The notes below the pieces were generated by a model that ran no database searches, was not told the origin of the DNA, and saw only the letters and a program-made list of their open reading frames with translations. Below are positions 15,522 to 23,993 of a stretch of 64,000 nt of DNA, piece by piece; the stretch's first letter is position 1, and every line of letters starts with the position of its first letter. The position numbers and the translations under genes were made by a program. This DNA comes from Streptomyces sp. DH-12 (lineage in GTDB: Bacteria; Actinomycetota; Actinomycetes; Streptomycetales; Streptomycetaceae): assembly GCF_002899455.1 (NCBI RefSeq), contig NZ_PPFB01000001.1, positions 1,054,001 through 1,118,000 of the forward strand, written 5' to 3'.

Positions 15522-16538
15522 TCAGCCTGCGCTGCAGGACACCGACGGCCAGGTCCAGTTGCCGTTGGTCTGGATCGTCGCGCCCCAGTTGTTGCCGTTG
15601 CCGTTGGGCCGTGCGACGAGGGTCTGGCCGTCGGGGTAGGAAGCGGTCACGTTCCAGGTGGCGGAGACCTTGGCGGGGGACGGGACCCGCATGGTGACGG
15701 TCCAGTTGCTGGAGCCGCTCACCGAGACGTCGAGGTTGTAGCGGTCGCCCCACTGCTGGCCGGCCGACAGGGTCGCGGTGCAGCCGCCGTTGCCGCCACC
15801 ACCGCCGCCACCGCCACCGCCGCCACCGCCACCGCCGCCGGAGCCCTCGCTCACGGTGATGTTGGAGCTGCCGCTGCTCTGGTAGCCCTCGGTGGCCATG
15901 ATCATGTAGTTGTGGTTGCCCAGGTTCATGCCCTTGCTCGCCCAGGCGTCGAAGTGGTTGCCGCTGGTGATGGTGCCGCCGGTGCGCTTCTGCTGCCGGA
16001 CGCTCCAGTACTGGTCGAAGGTGCGGGTGCCTTCGATGGAGGGGGCGTTGTACCGGGTGGTCTTGTAGATGTCGTACGTGCCGCCGTCGCTGGTGACGGT
16101 GCCCTTGTACTCGCCGGTGGGCCGGTAGGTGCCCCAGTTGTCGACGATGTAGTACTCGATCAGCGGGCCGGTGGTCCAGCCGTACAGCGTCAGGTACGCG
16201 TTGCCCGACGGGTTGAAGGTGCCGGAGTAGTTGACGGTCTTCCGGCCGCCGGTGCTCCAGCCCTTGCCGGCCACGAAGTTGCCGGTGTTGCTCCACCGGG
16301 TGCTGTAACTGCCCCCGGAGCCCAGGTCCATGGAGACCGTGCCCTGGGCGTCGGTCCAGAAGGAGTACCACCAGCCGTTGTTGGTGCCGGTCTGGTTGGT
16401 GGTGATGACGGGGGCGGCGGTCGCGGTGCCGGTGAGGAGCAGCGCGGTGAGCGCGGCGAGAGCGATCGTCCAGGCACTCCTCACGCTCATGATCAGTCGG
16501 CCGCGTCTGCGGCCGCCGGGGGGTGCGGACACATGCAT
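15522..16538 (-). CDS. xlnB: Secreted endo-1,4-beta-xylanase GH11 with C-terminal CBM2
   Basis: 338 aa. Start at ATG 16538, preceded by AGGAGG at 8 nt. The long basic signal region ends near TATAAPV. GH11 jelly-roll domain residues 45-230 with the catalytic pair Glu128 (in [11 protein letters not shown]) and Glu217 (in MATEGYQ). A linker of about 16 consecutive Gly leads to a CBM2 (residues 253-338) that binds xylan. It hydrolyses xylan to short oligosaccharides, which the nearby bxl importer can take up. Very close in layout and sequence to XlnB of S. lividans. Confidence 0.95.
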   Translation of the reverse strand: MHVSAPPGGRRRGRLIMSVRSAWTIALAALTALLLTGTATAAPVITTNQTGTNNGWWYSFWTDAQGTVSMDLGSGGSYSTRWSNTGNFVAGKGWSTGGRKTVNYSGTFNPSGNAYLTLYGWTTGPLIEYYIVDNWGTYRPTGEYKGTVTSDGGTYDIYKTTRYNAPSIEGTRTFDQYWSVRQQKRTGGTITSGNHFDAWASKGMNLGNHNYMIMATEGYQSSGSSNITVSEGSGGGGGGGGGGGGGGGGNGGCTATLSAGQQWGDRYNLDVSVSGSSNWTVTMRVPSPAKVSATWNVTASYPDGQTLVARPNGNGNNWGATIQTNGNWTWPSVSCSAG

Positions 16539-16627
16539 GGGTGACGCCTCCTGTTACGGCTCGATGGGGAGGTCGATGCGGTGACAGTGTTGATCTGAGC
16601 GCGTCAACCGTCAACAGTTTCGGTAAT

Positions 16628-16640
16628 AGTTTCGAAAACT
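16628..16640. promoter_or_regulatory. Xylan operator-like site near xlnB
   Basis: AGTTTCGAAAACT, a near-perfect dyad around TTTCGAAA (16630-16637), about 90 bp upstream of the xlnB start. A related AGTTTCGG lies at 16616-16623, making a direct repeat. The GAAA/TTTC half-sites match those of the bxlE operator. Confidence 0.55.
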
Positions 16641-16762
16641 TCGAGCGCCCGAGGACCGCGACACAGAGTCATACGACCAGTTCATTACGCCAGAACGGGC
16701 GCTCAGGCCGTGAGGCAGTGAATGATCGCTCGTCATGCCCCCGAAGATCGACCACTCCGGAC

Positions 16763-16773
16763 CGAAACTTTCG
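16763..16773. promoter_or_regulatory. Exact copy of the bxlE operator core, upstream of xlnB
   Basis: CGAAACTTTCG is the reverse complement of the 11-mer at 12147-12157 before bxlE. It lies 225 bp upstream of the xlnB start codon, in the 326-bp region (16539-16864) that otherwise holds only the xlnB promoter area and the upstream operon's terminator. Confidence 0.6.
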
Positions 16774-16812
16774 TAGGACTTTTCCGTGGACGCAGGGCAC
16801 GTGCGCACACGA

Positions 16813-16849
16813 GTGAGCCGCCGGCACGGGGGCGGTGCCGGCGGCTCAC
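16813..16849 (-). terminator. Terminator after the Rv1733c-like gene
   Basis: GTGAGCCGCCGGCAC (16813-16827) pairs perfectly with 16835-16849 around a 7-nt loop, 16 nt beyond the stop of the minus-strand operon that runs from 19070. Confidence 0.8.
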
Positions 16850-16864
16850 GGTCGGGGGGCGGCG

Positions 16865-17488
16865 TCAGGTGGGCGTCGTCCAGCGCGGGGCCGTCTCCGC
16901 CCACGCGGCGTCCCAGCGGGCGAGGTTGCGGCGGCGCAGCACGAACCCGGACACGGCGTGCACGGCGGTCCCCGCGAGAGCGACGCCGATCGCGGCGAGC
17001 AGCGCCCAGCCCGCGGTGCGGCTGCGGACCTCCTTGCCGGTCAGCGGCGGGCCGGCCGCCTCGCCCTCGGCGGTGATCCAGACACGGACGGTGCTGCCGG
17101 CGGTCAGCCCCGGCGTGACCTCCGCCCGGGTGACGCGGGTGCGTCCCTCTCGGGTGACGACCCGGACCTCGACCGGGTAGCGGGTCTTCTTCTCCTCGTC
17201 CGAGCCCGGCTCCGGGTGCCGGGGGGCGTCCGCGACGAGGGTCGCGTCGGTCAGGTGGCGCGTCTGCTGCTGGTGGCGTGCCAGGTCCTGGTAGTGCCGG
17301 TGGGCGGCGTCGCCCACCAGGGCGGCGGCCACGGGGGCCACGGCCAGTACGGCGATCAGCACCCCGAGGCCCAGCCAGGCCTGCACCCTGTCGGTGCGGC
17401 GGCGCAGCGGGTTGGACCGCCAGCGCCAGAACAGGGGGCGCGGGGGCGGACCGGGGGGCGGCTGTGCCACGGGTGTCCCACCCGCCAC
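16865..17488 (-). CDS. Rv1733c-family two-helix membrane protein
   Basis: 207 aa from GTG 17488, with AAGGAG 7 nt upstream; the longer frame upstream overlaps the MreB-like gene antiphase and is rejected. Basic RWRSNPLRRRTDRVQAWL start, one membrane helix about 30-53, an extracytoplasmic domain of about 100 aa with VRVWITAEGE, a second helix about 157-180, and a basic tail. This matches the Rv1733c-type family widespread in Streptomyces and mycobacteria. Function unknown. Last gene of a four-gene run with the DksA-like proteins. Confidence 0.75.
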   Translation of the reverse strand: MAGGTPVAQPPPGPPPRPLFWRWRSNPLRRRTDRVQAWLGLGVLIAVLAVAPVAAALVGDAAHRHYQDLARHQQQTRHLTDATLVADAPRHPEPGSDEEKKTRYPVEVRVVTREGRTRVTRAEVTPGLTAGSTVRVWITAEGEAAGPPLTGKEVRSRTAGWALLAAIGVALAGTAVHAVSGFVLRRRNLARWDAAWAETAPRWTTPT

Positions 17489-17529
17489 GTCACGGCTCCT
17501 TCCGGTAGCGGTCGCAGGCAGAGGTCGGG

Positions 17530-18333
17530 TCAGAGGGCGCCGTCGGCCGGCGGATGGTGGTGCGCGGCGGCCAGCAGGCCGGCGGCGCCGCGGACGGCGG
17601 CGGTGTGCGGGGACGGCACGGGCTGCACCGGGCAGTTCAGGCCGCTCGGCAGACCGCCGGTGATCTCGGGGCGCAGCGCTCCCCCGCCGGCCAGCAGCAC
17701 GCCGCGGCGCAGCGCGGTGCGGGTCAGCGAGGTGCGGTCCTGCCGCAGCATCGCCGTCACCATGCCGACCACCGCCTCGGTGATCAGTTCCGGCGGTGTG
17801 CCGTCGGACAGGTCGGCGGTGCCCAGCGCGGTGCGCCGGGCGTCGGTGACCGCGCCGTCGGCGAGCAGCACCACCTCGGTGAGGTGCGCGCCGATGTCCA
17901 CCACCAGCAGCGGCCGGACGTGGTCGGCGCCCGCGGCCAGCGCGACCGCCCGCGCGCCGGGGACCGTCAGGACGGCGCGCGGGCGGAGCACCTCCACGGC
18001 CGTGCGGGCCGCGGTGCGGAACGCCGGCCCGTCGAACACCGGGGAGGTGACGACGACCAGCGGGCGGCCGGTCCTCGGCACCCGGTGGCCGAGCAGCCGG
18101 TCCAGCATGCGGGCGGTGCCGGGGGTGTCGACGATGGTGCCGCGCTGGATGGGGTGGACGGCCCCCGAGCCGGGGAAGGTCACGGTGGGCACGTCCAGGA
18201 CCATGCCCCGTCCGGCGATGAACGCGCGCGTGCGGGCGCTGCCCAGGTCGAGAGCGAGACCTGAACAGCGCCTGCACAGCGGCCAGTGCCGGTGCCGTAC
18301 GGGAGCCGGCCCGGGGTGCCGGACCACGGTCAC
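17530..18333 (-). CDS. MreB/Mbl-like actin-fold protein (short form)
   Basis: 267 aa, shorter than MreB (about 340 aa). Actin-fold phosphate-loop-like segments are visible: LALDLGSARTRAFI near the start, VVDIGAHLTEVVLL about residue 135-150, and GVLLAGGGALRPEI about residue 210. Length suggests loss of part of subdomains IB/IIB, as in the S. coelicolor MreB-like protein SCO6166, which I recall also lies beside DksA-like genes. A CRRC pair at residues 20-23 is odd for an actin. It overlaps the preceding DksA-like gene by 4 nt, so it is translationally coupled. Confidence 0.78.
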   Translation of the reverse strand: MTVVRHPGPAPVRHRHWPLCRRCSGLALDLGSARTRAFIAGRGMVLDVPTVTFPGSGAVHPIQRGTIVDTPGTARMLDRLLGHRVPRTGRPLVVVTSPVFDGPAFRTAARTAVEVLRPRAVLTVPGARAVALAAGADHVRPLLVVDIGAHLTEVVLLADGAVTDARRTALGTADLSDGTPPELITEAVVGMVTAMLRQDRTSLTRTALRRGVLLAGGGALRPEITGGLPSGLNCPVQPVPSPHTAAVRGAAGLLAAAHHHPPADGAL

Positions 18334-18698
18334 CGGCCTGCCTCCCGCACCTGCTGGCAGCGCCCGCAGTAGCGGGCCTGGGGGACGATCAGCAGGCGGT
18401 GGCGCTCGACCGGGCGGCGGCAGAGGTGACAGACGCCGTAGCTCCCGGAGTCCATCCGGGCCAGCGCCTCCTCGACGTCGGCGAGCACCATGCGGGCCGA
18501 GGCGGCGAGCTTGACGCCGACCTCGACCTGCGCGGCGTCCTCGCGCACGCGGCGGTCGTCGGCACGGCTCGTCGTGGCGAACTGCCGCAGTTGCTCCTCG
18601 CGGAACAGCCGCTGCTCGTGCAGGTTCTCACGGAGCGCGGCGAGGTCCTCGGCGCTGAGGATCTCGTCGTGCTCGCCGATGGTCTGGTGGGTCACCAC
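18330..18698 (-). CDS. TraR/DksA-type zinc-finger protein (first copy)
   Basis: 122 aa from GTG 18698 with a GAGGGG site. Long helical region (residues 15-85, with ALRENLHEQRLFREEQLRQF in shorter blocks) followed by a four-Cys zinc finger CHLC...CGRC with 17 residues between pairs. DksA proteins insert a coiled coil into the RNA polymerase secondary channel; whether the acidic tip residues are kept here is unclear. It is followed by the actin-like gene with overlap. Confidence 0.85.
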   Translation of the reverse strand: MVTHQTIGEHDEILSAEDLAALRENLHEQRLFREEQLRQFATTSRADDRRVREDAAQVEVGVKLAASARMVLADVEEALARMDSGSYGVCHLCRRPVERHRLLIVPQARYCGRCQQVREAGR

Positions 18699-18743
18699 TG
18701 CACCCCTCGGGCAGAGCGGGATGGACGGACGGACGGGGGCGTC

Positions 18744-19070
18744 TCAGGCCGCGCGGCGCTGGCAGCCGACGCAGTACCGGGTGTGCGGCAGGATCTCCAG
18801 CCGCTCCGGCGGCACCGGCTTCGAGCAGCCCAGGCAGGTGCCGTAGGTGCCGTCCTCGACGCGCGCGAAGGCCTCGTCGATCTCCTTGAGGACCCCCTTG
18901 ATCGCGTCCTTCTGGTTCGACATCAGGTGGTCGCCGGGGCTGTCCCCGGTTTCGTCGAGCGCCTTGAGCTGCGCGAGCCTGGTGGTCCGCGCGTGCTCCA
19001 GACGCCGGCGGACCTCGTCCGCGGCGGGGTTCGCGGTGCGGGGTTCGGTGCGGGGCAGGTCGAGCGACAC
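18744..19070 (-). CDS. TraR/DksA-type zinc-finger protein (second copy)
   Basis: 108 aa from GTG 19070, chosen because AGGAGG stands 6 nt upstream; the frame continues further but without a ribosome site. A coiled helical part (LEHARTTRLAQLKALDE) with DEAFARVEDGTYGTCLGC, then CVGC: the standard DksA/TraR finger. It is 45 nt upstream of the first copy. Two such genes side by side with an actin-like gene is a conserved Streptomyces arrangement. First gene of the run down to 16865. Confidence 0.87.
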   Translation of the reverse strand: MSLDLPRTEPRTANPAADEVRRRLEHARTTRLAQLKALDETGDSPGDHLMSNQKDAIKGVLKEIDEAFARVEDGTYGTCLGCSKPVPPERLEILPHTRYCVGCQRRAA

Positions 19071-19341
19071 GTGTTTCCTCCTGGGGGATGTACGGGGTGA
19101 CGCTTCCACCATGACCTGAGCCGTCGTGCCTTCCCATCGGGCGCGGGACCCATCTGTGCGGGGTCCGAGGACCCACCCCGTACGGCATGGGCCCGGCGGC
19201 CGGCGGAAAATGGGGCGCGCGGCCCATCGACCGGGCCGGGATCCCCGGGCAGGCTGGCCGGTGTCCGCCGGGACCAGGGGGTCGCTGCCGCATCAGGGGA
19301 CGCGGTGACCGACAGTAGAGGCAGACGAGAAAGAGGAAGGC

Positions 19342-20319
19342 GTGACCTCCGTGTCCCTGTACTGGCGGATCTTCGGTCTCAACGCCGTGGTGCTCGGCAG
19401 CGCCACGGCGCTGCTGTTGTGGGCTCCGGTGACCGTGTCCGTGCCGGTGCTGCTGACGGAGGCGGTGATCCTCGTCGGCGGTCTGGGCGTGATGCTCGTC
19501 GCCAACGCGGCGCTGCTGCGCATCGGTCTGGCCCCGCTGGACCGCGTGACCCGGCTGATGACCACCGTCGACCTGCTGCGCCCCGGCCAGCGGCTGCCCG
19601 TGCGCGGCGGCGGCGAGGTGGCCGAGCTGGTGAGCGCCTTCAACGCGATGCTGGAGCGCCTCGAGGGGGAACGCGCCGCGAGCAGCGCCCGTGCCATCCT
19701 GGCCCAGGAAGGTGAGCGGCGCCGTATCGCCCAGGAGCTGCACGACGAGGTGGGGCAGAGCATGACGGCCGTGCTGCTGGCGCTGAAGCGGGCGTCCGAC
19801 GAGGCGTCGGAGCCGCTGCGCGAGGAGCTGCAGCAGGCGCAGGAGATCACCCGCGGCAGCCTGGACGAGGTGCGGCGGCTGGTGCGCCGGCTGCGCCCGG
19901 GGGTGCTGGACGATCTCGGCCTGGTGAGCGCGGTGACCTCACTGGCCACGGAGTTCTCCACCCACACCGGGCTGCGCGTGGTGCGCCGCTTCGATCCGGA
20001 CCTGCCCGCCCTGGACCACGAGACGGAGCTGGTGCTCTACCGGGTGGCGCAGGAGAGTCTGACCAACGCCGCCCGGCACGCCGAGGCCCGGTCCGTGGAG
20101 GTGACGCTGCACGGCACCGAGGAGGGTGTCGTGCTGGAGGTGGCCGACGACGGGCGCGGCATCGGCGCCGCCCGGGAGGGCGCGGGACTTCGCGGAATGC
20201 GTGAACGCGCCCTGCTGATCGGGGCCACCCTGGACGTCCGGAGCCCGGACGTGGTCTCCCGGACAGGAACCGGTACCCGAATCCGGCTGACCGTGCCGGC
20301 CGTCAGGAAGCAGTCATGA
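19342..20319 (+). CDS. NarL-type sensor histidine kinase
   Basis: 325 aa from GTG 19342 (GAGGAAGG site). Two membrane helices (about 8-28 and 36-60), a HAMP segment (APLDRVTRLMTTVD, FNAMLERLE), a HisKA_3 phosphoacceptor box ELHDEVGQ (His about 133), then a HATPase_c domain with N box TNAARHA and G box DDGRGIG. There is almost no extracytoplasmic loop, so the signal is probably membrane or cytosolic. It overlaps its response regulator by 4 nt. The 230 bp before it (19113-19341) hold no gene. Confidence 0.9.
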   Translation: MTSVSLYWRIFGLNAVVLGSATALLLWAPVTVSVPVLLTEAVILVGGLGVMLVANAALLRIGLAPLDRVTRLMTTVDLLRPGQRLPVRGGGEVAELVSAFNAMLERLEGERAASSARAILAQEGERRRIAQELHDEVGQSMTAVLLALKRASDEASEPLREELQQAQEITRGSLDEVRRLVRRLRPGVLDDLGLVSAVTSLATEFSTHTGLRVVRRFDPDLPALDHETELVLYRVAQESLTNAARHAEARSVEVTLHGTEEGVVLEVADDGRGIGAAREGAGLRGMRERALLIGATLDVRSPDVVSRTGTGTRIRLTVPAVRKQS

Positions 20320-20999
20320 ACGACCAGGACATCCACGCCGACCGCCCCGCGGACACGATCCGCATCCTCCTCGCCGACGACCACGCTCTGGTGCGCCGCG
20401 GCGTCCGGCTCATCCTCGACCGGGAGCCGGACCTGGAGGTGGTCGCCGAGGCCGGCGACGGGGCCGAGGCGATCGCCATGGCCCGCACCCATGACGTGGA
20501 CCTCGCGGTGCTGGACATCGCCATGCCGCGGCTGACCGGTCTGCAGGCGGCGCGGGAGCTGACCGCGCTGAAGCCGGGCCTGCGCATCCTGATGCTGACG
20601 ATGCACGACAACGAGCAGTATCTTTTCCAGGCGTTGAAGGCCGGAGCGGGCGGCTACGTGCTCAAGTCCGTCGCCGACCGTGATCTGGTCGCCGCCTGCC
20701 GGGCGGCGATGCGGGACGAGCCGTTCCTGTACCCGGGGGCGGTGACGGCCCTGATCCGCAACTACCTGGACCGGGTACGGCACGGTGAGGAGGCTCCCGA
20801 GCAGGTGCTCACCCCGCGCGAGGAGGAGGTGCTGAAGCTGGTCGCCGAGGGGCACTCGTCGAAGGAGATCGCGGAGCTGCTGTTCATCAGCGTCAAGACG
20901 GTGCAGCGGCACCGGGAGAACCTGCTGCACAAGCTGGGGCTGCGGGACCGGCTCGAGCTGACCCGTTACGCCATCCGCGCGGGGCTCGTGGAACCTTGA
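20316..20999 (+). CDS. NarL/FixJ response regulator
   Basis: 227 aa. Receiver domain residues 12-130 with acidic pair DDH (about 22-23), phosphoacceptor Asp in LAVLDIAMP (about 66) and Lys in YVLKSV (about 116). C-terminal LuxR-type helix-turn-helix residues 160-220 (TPREEEVLKLVAEG, SVKTVQRHRENLLHKLGL in parts). Partner of the kinase upstream. The downstream exported protein and secDF follow closely on the same strand and may be in the same transcript; targets are unknown. Confidence 0.92.
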   Translation: MNDQDIHADRPADTIRILLADDHALVRRGVRLILDREPDLEVVAEAGDGAEAIAMARTHDVDLAVLDIAMPRLTGLQAARELTALKPGLRILMLTMHDNEQYLFQALKAGAGGYVLKSVADRDLVAACRAAMRDEPFLYPGAVTALIRNYLDRVRHGEEAPEQVLTPREEEVLKLVAEGHSSKEIAELLFISVKTVQRHRENLLHKLGLRDRLELTRYAIRAGLVEP

Positions 21000-21427
21000 C
21001 CGTCCACGTCCCGGGCCGTGCCGCCCGACTTCCGCTGAAGGCCGCCGCGGCCGTCCTGGCCGCGTTCGCGGCCGTTCTGCTGACCCTCGGTTTCACCCCC
21101 GGCACGGTCCCCGCGTCGGCGGTCGCGGAGGCCCCGGCCGCCCCCGCGTACTTCCCGGCTTCCCCCGGCACGCCGACGTACTCCTCCGGCACGCAGCCGC
21201 ACAGCGACGAGGGGTACGTCGCCGCCCGTACCGTGTTCGTCCGGCCGGAACGGGACGTCGGCGAGCGGAACGTCGCCGCCGGCCCGCTGCTGTTCACGCC
21301 CGCGCACACGCCGCGGGTCCCGCCCCGGCCCGCGCGTCCCGCGCCCGCGGCCGGTCACGCGCCGCCGGCCGCCGCGCACGTCCCGGCGGATCTGGGACGG
21401 GCGCCGCCCGCCGCCTCCAGCGTCTGA
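20996..21427 (+). CDS. Small exported Pro/Ala-rich protein
   Basis: 143 aa if it starts at the TTG overlapping the regulator's stop (TTGA). An N-terminal hydrophobic segment (AAAAVLAAFAAVLLTLGF) gives a signal peptide or anchor. The rest is disordered, rich in Pro, Ala and His (about 45% Pro+Ala at the C-terminus) with an acidic/aromatic patch in the middle. No domain is recognised. The position between a two-component system and secDF is the main clue to a cell-envelope role; the start codon is uncertain. Confidence 0.5.
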   Translation: MTVHVPGRAARLPLKAAAAVLAAFAAVLLTLGFTPGTVPASAVAEAPAAPAYFPASPGTPTYSSGTQPHSDEGYVAARTVFVRPERDVGERNVAAGPLLFTPAHTPRVPPRPARPAPAAGHAPPAAAHVPADLGRAPPAASSV

Positions 21428-21489
21428 GCCGTCCCCTTCCCCCTTCCGCGTGCCCGCCGACGGGCACGCGTGCCTTACTGGAGGCATCT

Positions 21490-23808
21490 GTGAAACGTCC
21501 CGCCCGCATCAGGGCGTTGTTCGCGCTTGCCGTGATCGCCGTGTCCGTGTTCGTCGCCGTCACCGTTCCGGTCCGTCTGGGACTGGACCTGCGGGGCGGC
21601 ACCCAGATCGTGCTGGAGACCCGTTCCACCGAGACCCTCGAGGCCGACGCCGAGGCCACCGACCGCACCCTGGAGGTGCTGCGCGGCCGGGTCGACGCGC
21701 TCGGCGTGGCCGAACCGACCATCGTCCGCTCCGGCGACCAGCGGATCATCGTCGAGCTGCCCGGCGTGCAGGACCCGCGGCAGGCCGCCGAGGTACTGGG
21801 CCGCACCGCGCAGCTCTCCGTCCACCCCGTCAAGGGGCCGGGCGCCCAGGGCGGCGAGAAGCTGCCGGAGGGCGAGCGCGTGCTGCCCGACGAGGCGGGC
21901 GAGCGGCTGCACCTCGGCAAGGCCGCGCTCAGCGGCCAGGACGTCAAGAGCGCCGAGGCCCGCTTCGACCCGCAGAGCGGGGCCGGCTGGCACGTCACCG
22001 TCGACTTCGAGGACGGCAAGGGCTGGGCGCGGCTGACCGGTGAGGCCGCCTGCAACCCGGCGGGCGACCCGAAGCGCCGGGTGGCCATCGTGCTCGACAA
22101 CAAGATCATCTCCTCGCCGCAGGTCGACCCGTCGGTGGCGTGCGGTGCGGGCATCACCGGTGGGTCCACGCAGATCACCGGCTCCTTCACCCCCGACGAG
22201 GCGAAGGAGCTCGCGCTGCTCGTGCACGGCGGCGCCCTGCCGGTGCCGGTGGAGACGGTGGAACAGCGGACCGTCGGCCCGACGCTGGGCGCCGAGGCCA
22301 TCCGCGCCAGCGCCTGGGCCGCCGTCGTCGGCACCGCCCTCACGGCCCTGTTCGTGCTGGTCGTCTACCGCCTCATGGGCTTCCTCGCCATCGTGGCCCT
22401 GCTCTGCTACGGCCTGATCTCGTACGCCGGTCTCGCGGCCCTCGGCGCGACCCTGACCCTGCCCGGCCTCGCCGGTTTCGTGCTGGCCATCGGCATGGCC
22501 GTGGACGCGAACGTGCTGGTCTTCGAACGCGCCCGGGAGGAGTACGCCAAACGGAACCGGCCCAGCGGCCGCTCGGCCCTGACCGCCGGTTTCAAGGGGG
22601 CCTTCAGCGCGATCGCCGACTCCAACGTGACCACGCTGATCGCGGCGGCGCTGCTGTTCGTGCTGGCGTCCGGCCCGGTGAAGGGCTTCGGCGTCACGCT
22701 CGGCATCGGTGTGCTGGCGTCCATGATCAGCGCCCTGGTGATCACCCGGGTGCTCGCCGAGTTCGCGGTGGCGCGCCGCTGGGTGCACCGGCGGCCCCGG
22801 ATCACGGGTCTGGCCTCCGTGGGCCGGGTGCGCGCGTACCTCACCCGGCGCGACCCGCAGCTGATGCGGCGCCCCCTCCGCTGGCTGGCGGTGTCCGCCG
22901 TGGTGCTGGCCGTCGCCGCCGCGGGCATCTTCGTGCGCGGGCTGAACTTCGGCGTGGAGTTCACCGGCGGCCGGCTGATCGAGTACTCGACCGAACAGAC
23001 CGTCGACCCGGACCGGGCCCGTGCCGCCCTCGCCGACGCCGGCTTCCCGCAGGCCGTCGTGCAGTCCTCCGGTGACAGCGGTCTGACGGTGCGCACCGAG
23101 GAGCTGACCAACGAGGAGGCGGTCAAGGTCGAGGAGACCGTCGCCGAGGTCGGCGGCGGGGCGGAGAAGGTCCGTGACGAGCTGATCGGTCCGAGCCTCG
23201 GCGACGAACTGCGGCGCAACGCGCTGATCGCGCTCGGCCTGGCGCTCGCCGCGCAGCTGCTGTACCTGGCGGTGCGGTTCCGGTGGATGTTCGGCGCCGG
23301 TGCGGTGGCCGCGCTGGCGCACGACGTGGTGATCCTCACCGGTGTGTTCGCCTGGCTGGGCAAGCCGATCGACGGCGTGTTCCTGGCGGCGCTGCTCACG
23401 GTGATCGGCTACTCGGTGAACGACTCCGTGGTGGTCTTCGACCGCATCCGGGAGCTGTGGCGCAAGGACGCCAAGGCGCCGCTGGCGCAGGTCACCAACC
23501 AGGCGATCCTGCAGACGGTGCCACGCACGGTGAACACCGGTATCGGTGTGATCTTCATCCTGGCCGCGCTGGCCCTGCTGGGCGGCGACTCGCTGACCGA
23601 CTTCGCGCTGGCCCTGCTCATCGGCATGGTCATCGGCACGTACTCGTCGGTCCTGACCGCGTCTCCCCTCGCCATCGAGCTGGACGCCCGCACGGGCGGC
23701 GGGAAGGACGGCCGCAAGCGGGGCCGCGCAGGCGGCTCCCGCAAGCCGGCGGCCACCCGGACCGCCGAACGCCCGCAGCGCACGGCGACGACGGGCGAAC
23801 GCCTGTAG
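21490..23808 (+). CDS. secDF: Fused SecD-SecF protein-export membrane protein
   Basis: 772 aa. The SecD half (about 1-435) starts with one membrane helix and GLDLRGGTQIVLE, the SecD signature, has a periplasmic P1 region with a ferredoxin-like base, then five helices (LGIGVLASMISALVI region). The SecF half (about 455-735) starts with LNFGVEFTGG and ends with five helices and FDRIRE. SecDF uses the proton gradient to pull preproteins out of the Sec channel. Streptomyces usually also encodes separate secD and secF near ruvB, so this would be an extra fused copy. ATG 21490 has a short GGAGG-like site. Confidence 0.93.
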   Translation: MKRPARIRALFALAVIAVSVFVAVTVPVRLGLDLRGGTQIVLETRSTETLEADAEATDRTLEVLRGRVDALGVAEPTIVRSGDQRIIVELPGVQDPRQAAEVLGRTAQLSVHPVKGPGAQGGEKLPEGERVLPDEAGERLHLGKAALSGQDVKSAEARFDPQSGAGWHVTVDFEDGKGWARLTGEAACNPAGDPKRRVAIVLDNKIISSPQVDPSVACGAGITGGSTQITGSFTPDEAKELALLVHGGALPVPVETVEQRTVGPTLGAEAIRASAWAAVVGTALTALFVLVVYRLMGFLAIVALLCYGLISYAGLAALGATLTLPGLAGFVLAIGMAVDANVLVFERAREEYAKRNRPSGRSALTAGFKGAFSAIADSNVTTLIAAALLFVLASGPVKGFGVTLGIGVLASMISALVITRVLAEFAVARRWVHRRPRITGLASVGRVRAYLTRRDPQLMRRPLRWLAVSAVVLAVAAAGIFVRGLNFGVEFTGGRLIEYSTEQTVDPDRARAALADAGFPQAVVQSSGDSGLTVRTEELTNEEAVKVEETVAEVGGGAEKVRDELIGPSLGDELRRNALIALGLALAAQLLYLAVRFRWMFGAGAVAALAHDVVILTGVFAWLGKPIDGVFLAALLTVIGYSVNDSVVVFDRIRELWRKDAKAPLAQVTNQAILQTVPRTVNTGIGVIFILAALALLGGDSLTDFALALLIGMVIGTYSSVLTASPLAIELDARTGGGKDGRKRGRAGGSRKPAATRTAERPQRTATTGERL

Positions 23809-23856
23809 CCCTGCGCGGTGCCGCCGCCGACCGGAAAGCCGGCGGCGGCACCGCGC

Positions 23857-23972
23857 CCCCCGAAGGGGCACGGGGAACTGCGCGTTCAACCCCCGCCCAC
23901 CCGCGCCATCCCCACAGCGCGAACCCCCCGAAGGGGCGCGGAGAACTGCGCGACCAGCCCCGCCCACCCGCA
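23857..23972. repeat. Two copies of a dispersed Streptomyces intergenic repeat
   Basis: CCCCCGAAGGGGC followed by A/GCGGGGAACTGCGCG then CC/AC-rich sequence occurs at about 23857-23902 and again at 23925-23972. CCCCGAAGGGGC is itself a small hairpin. I recognise this as an abundant non-coding repeat in Streptomyces genomes. It fills the 185-bp gap between the convergent secDF and ABC transporter genes and may also terminate transcription. Confidence 0.75.
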
Positions 23973-23993
23973 CACTCCCGCCCACGCGCCACC

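Noticed and set aside
15780..15840. Microsatellite-like (CCGCCA)n run
   Set aside because: It encodes the Gly linker of the xylanase in frame and needs no separate explanation.
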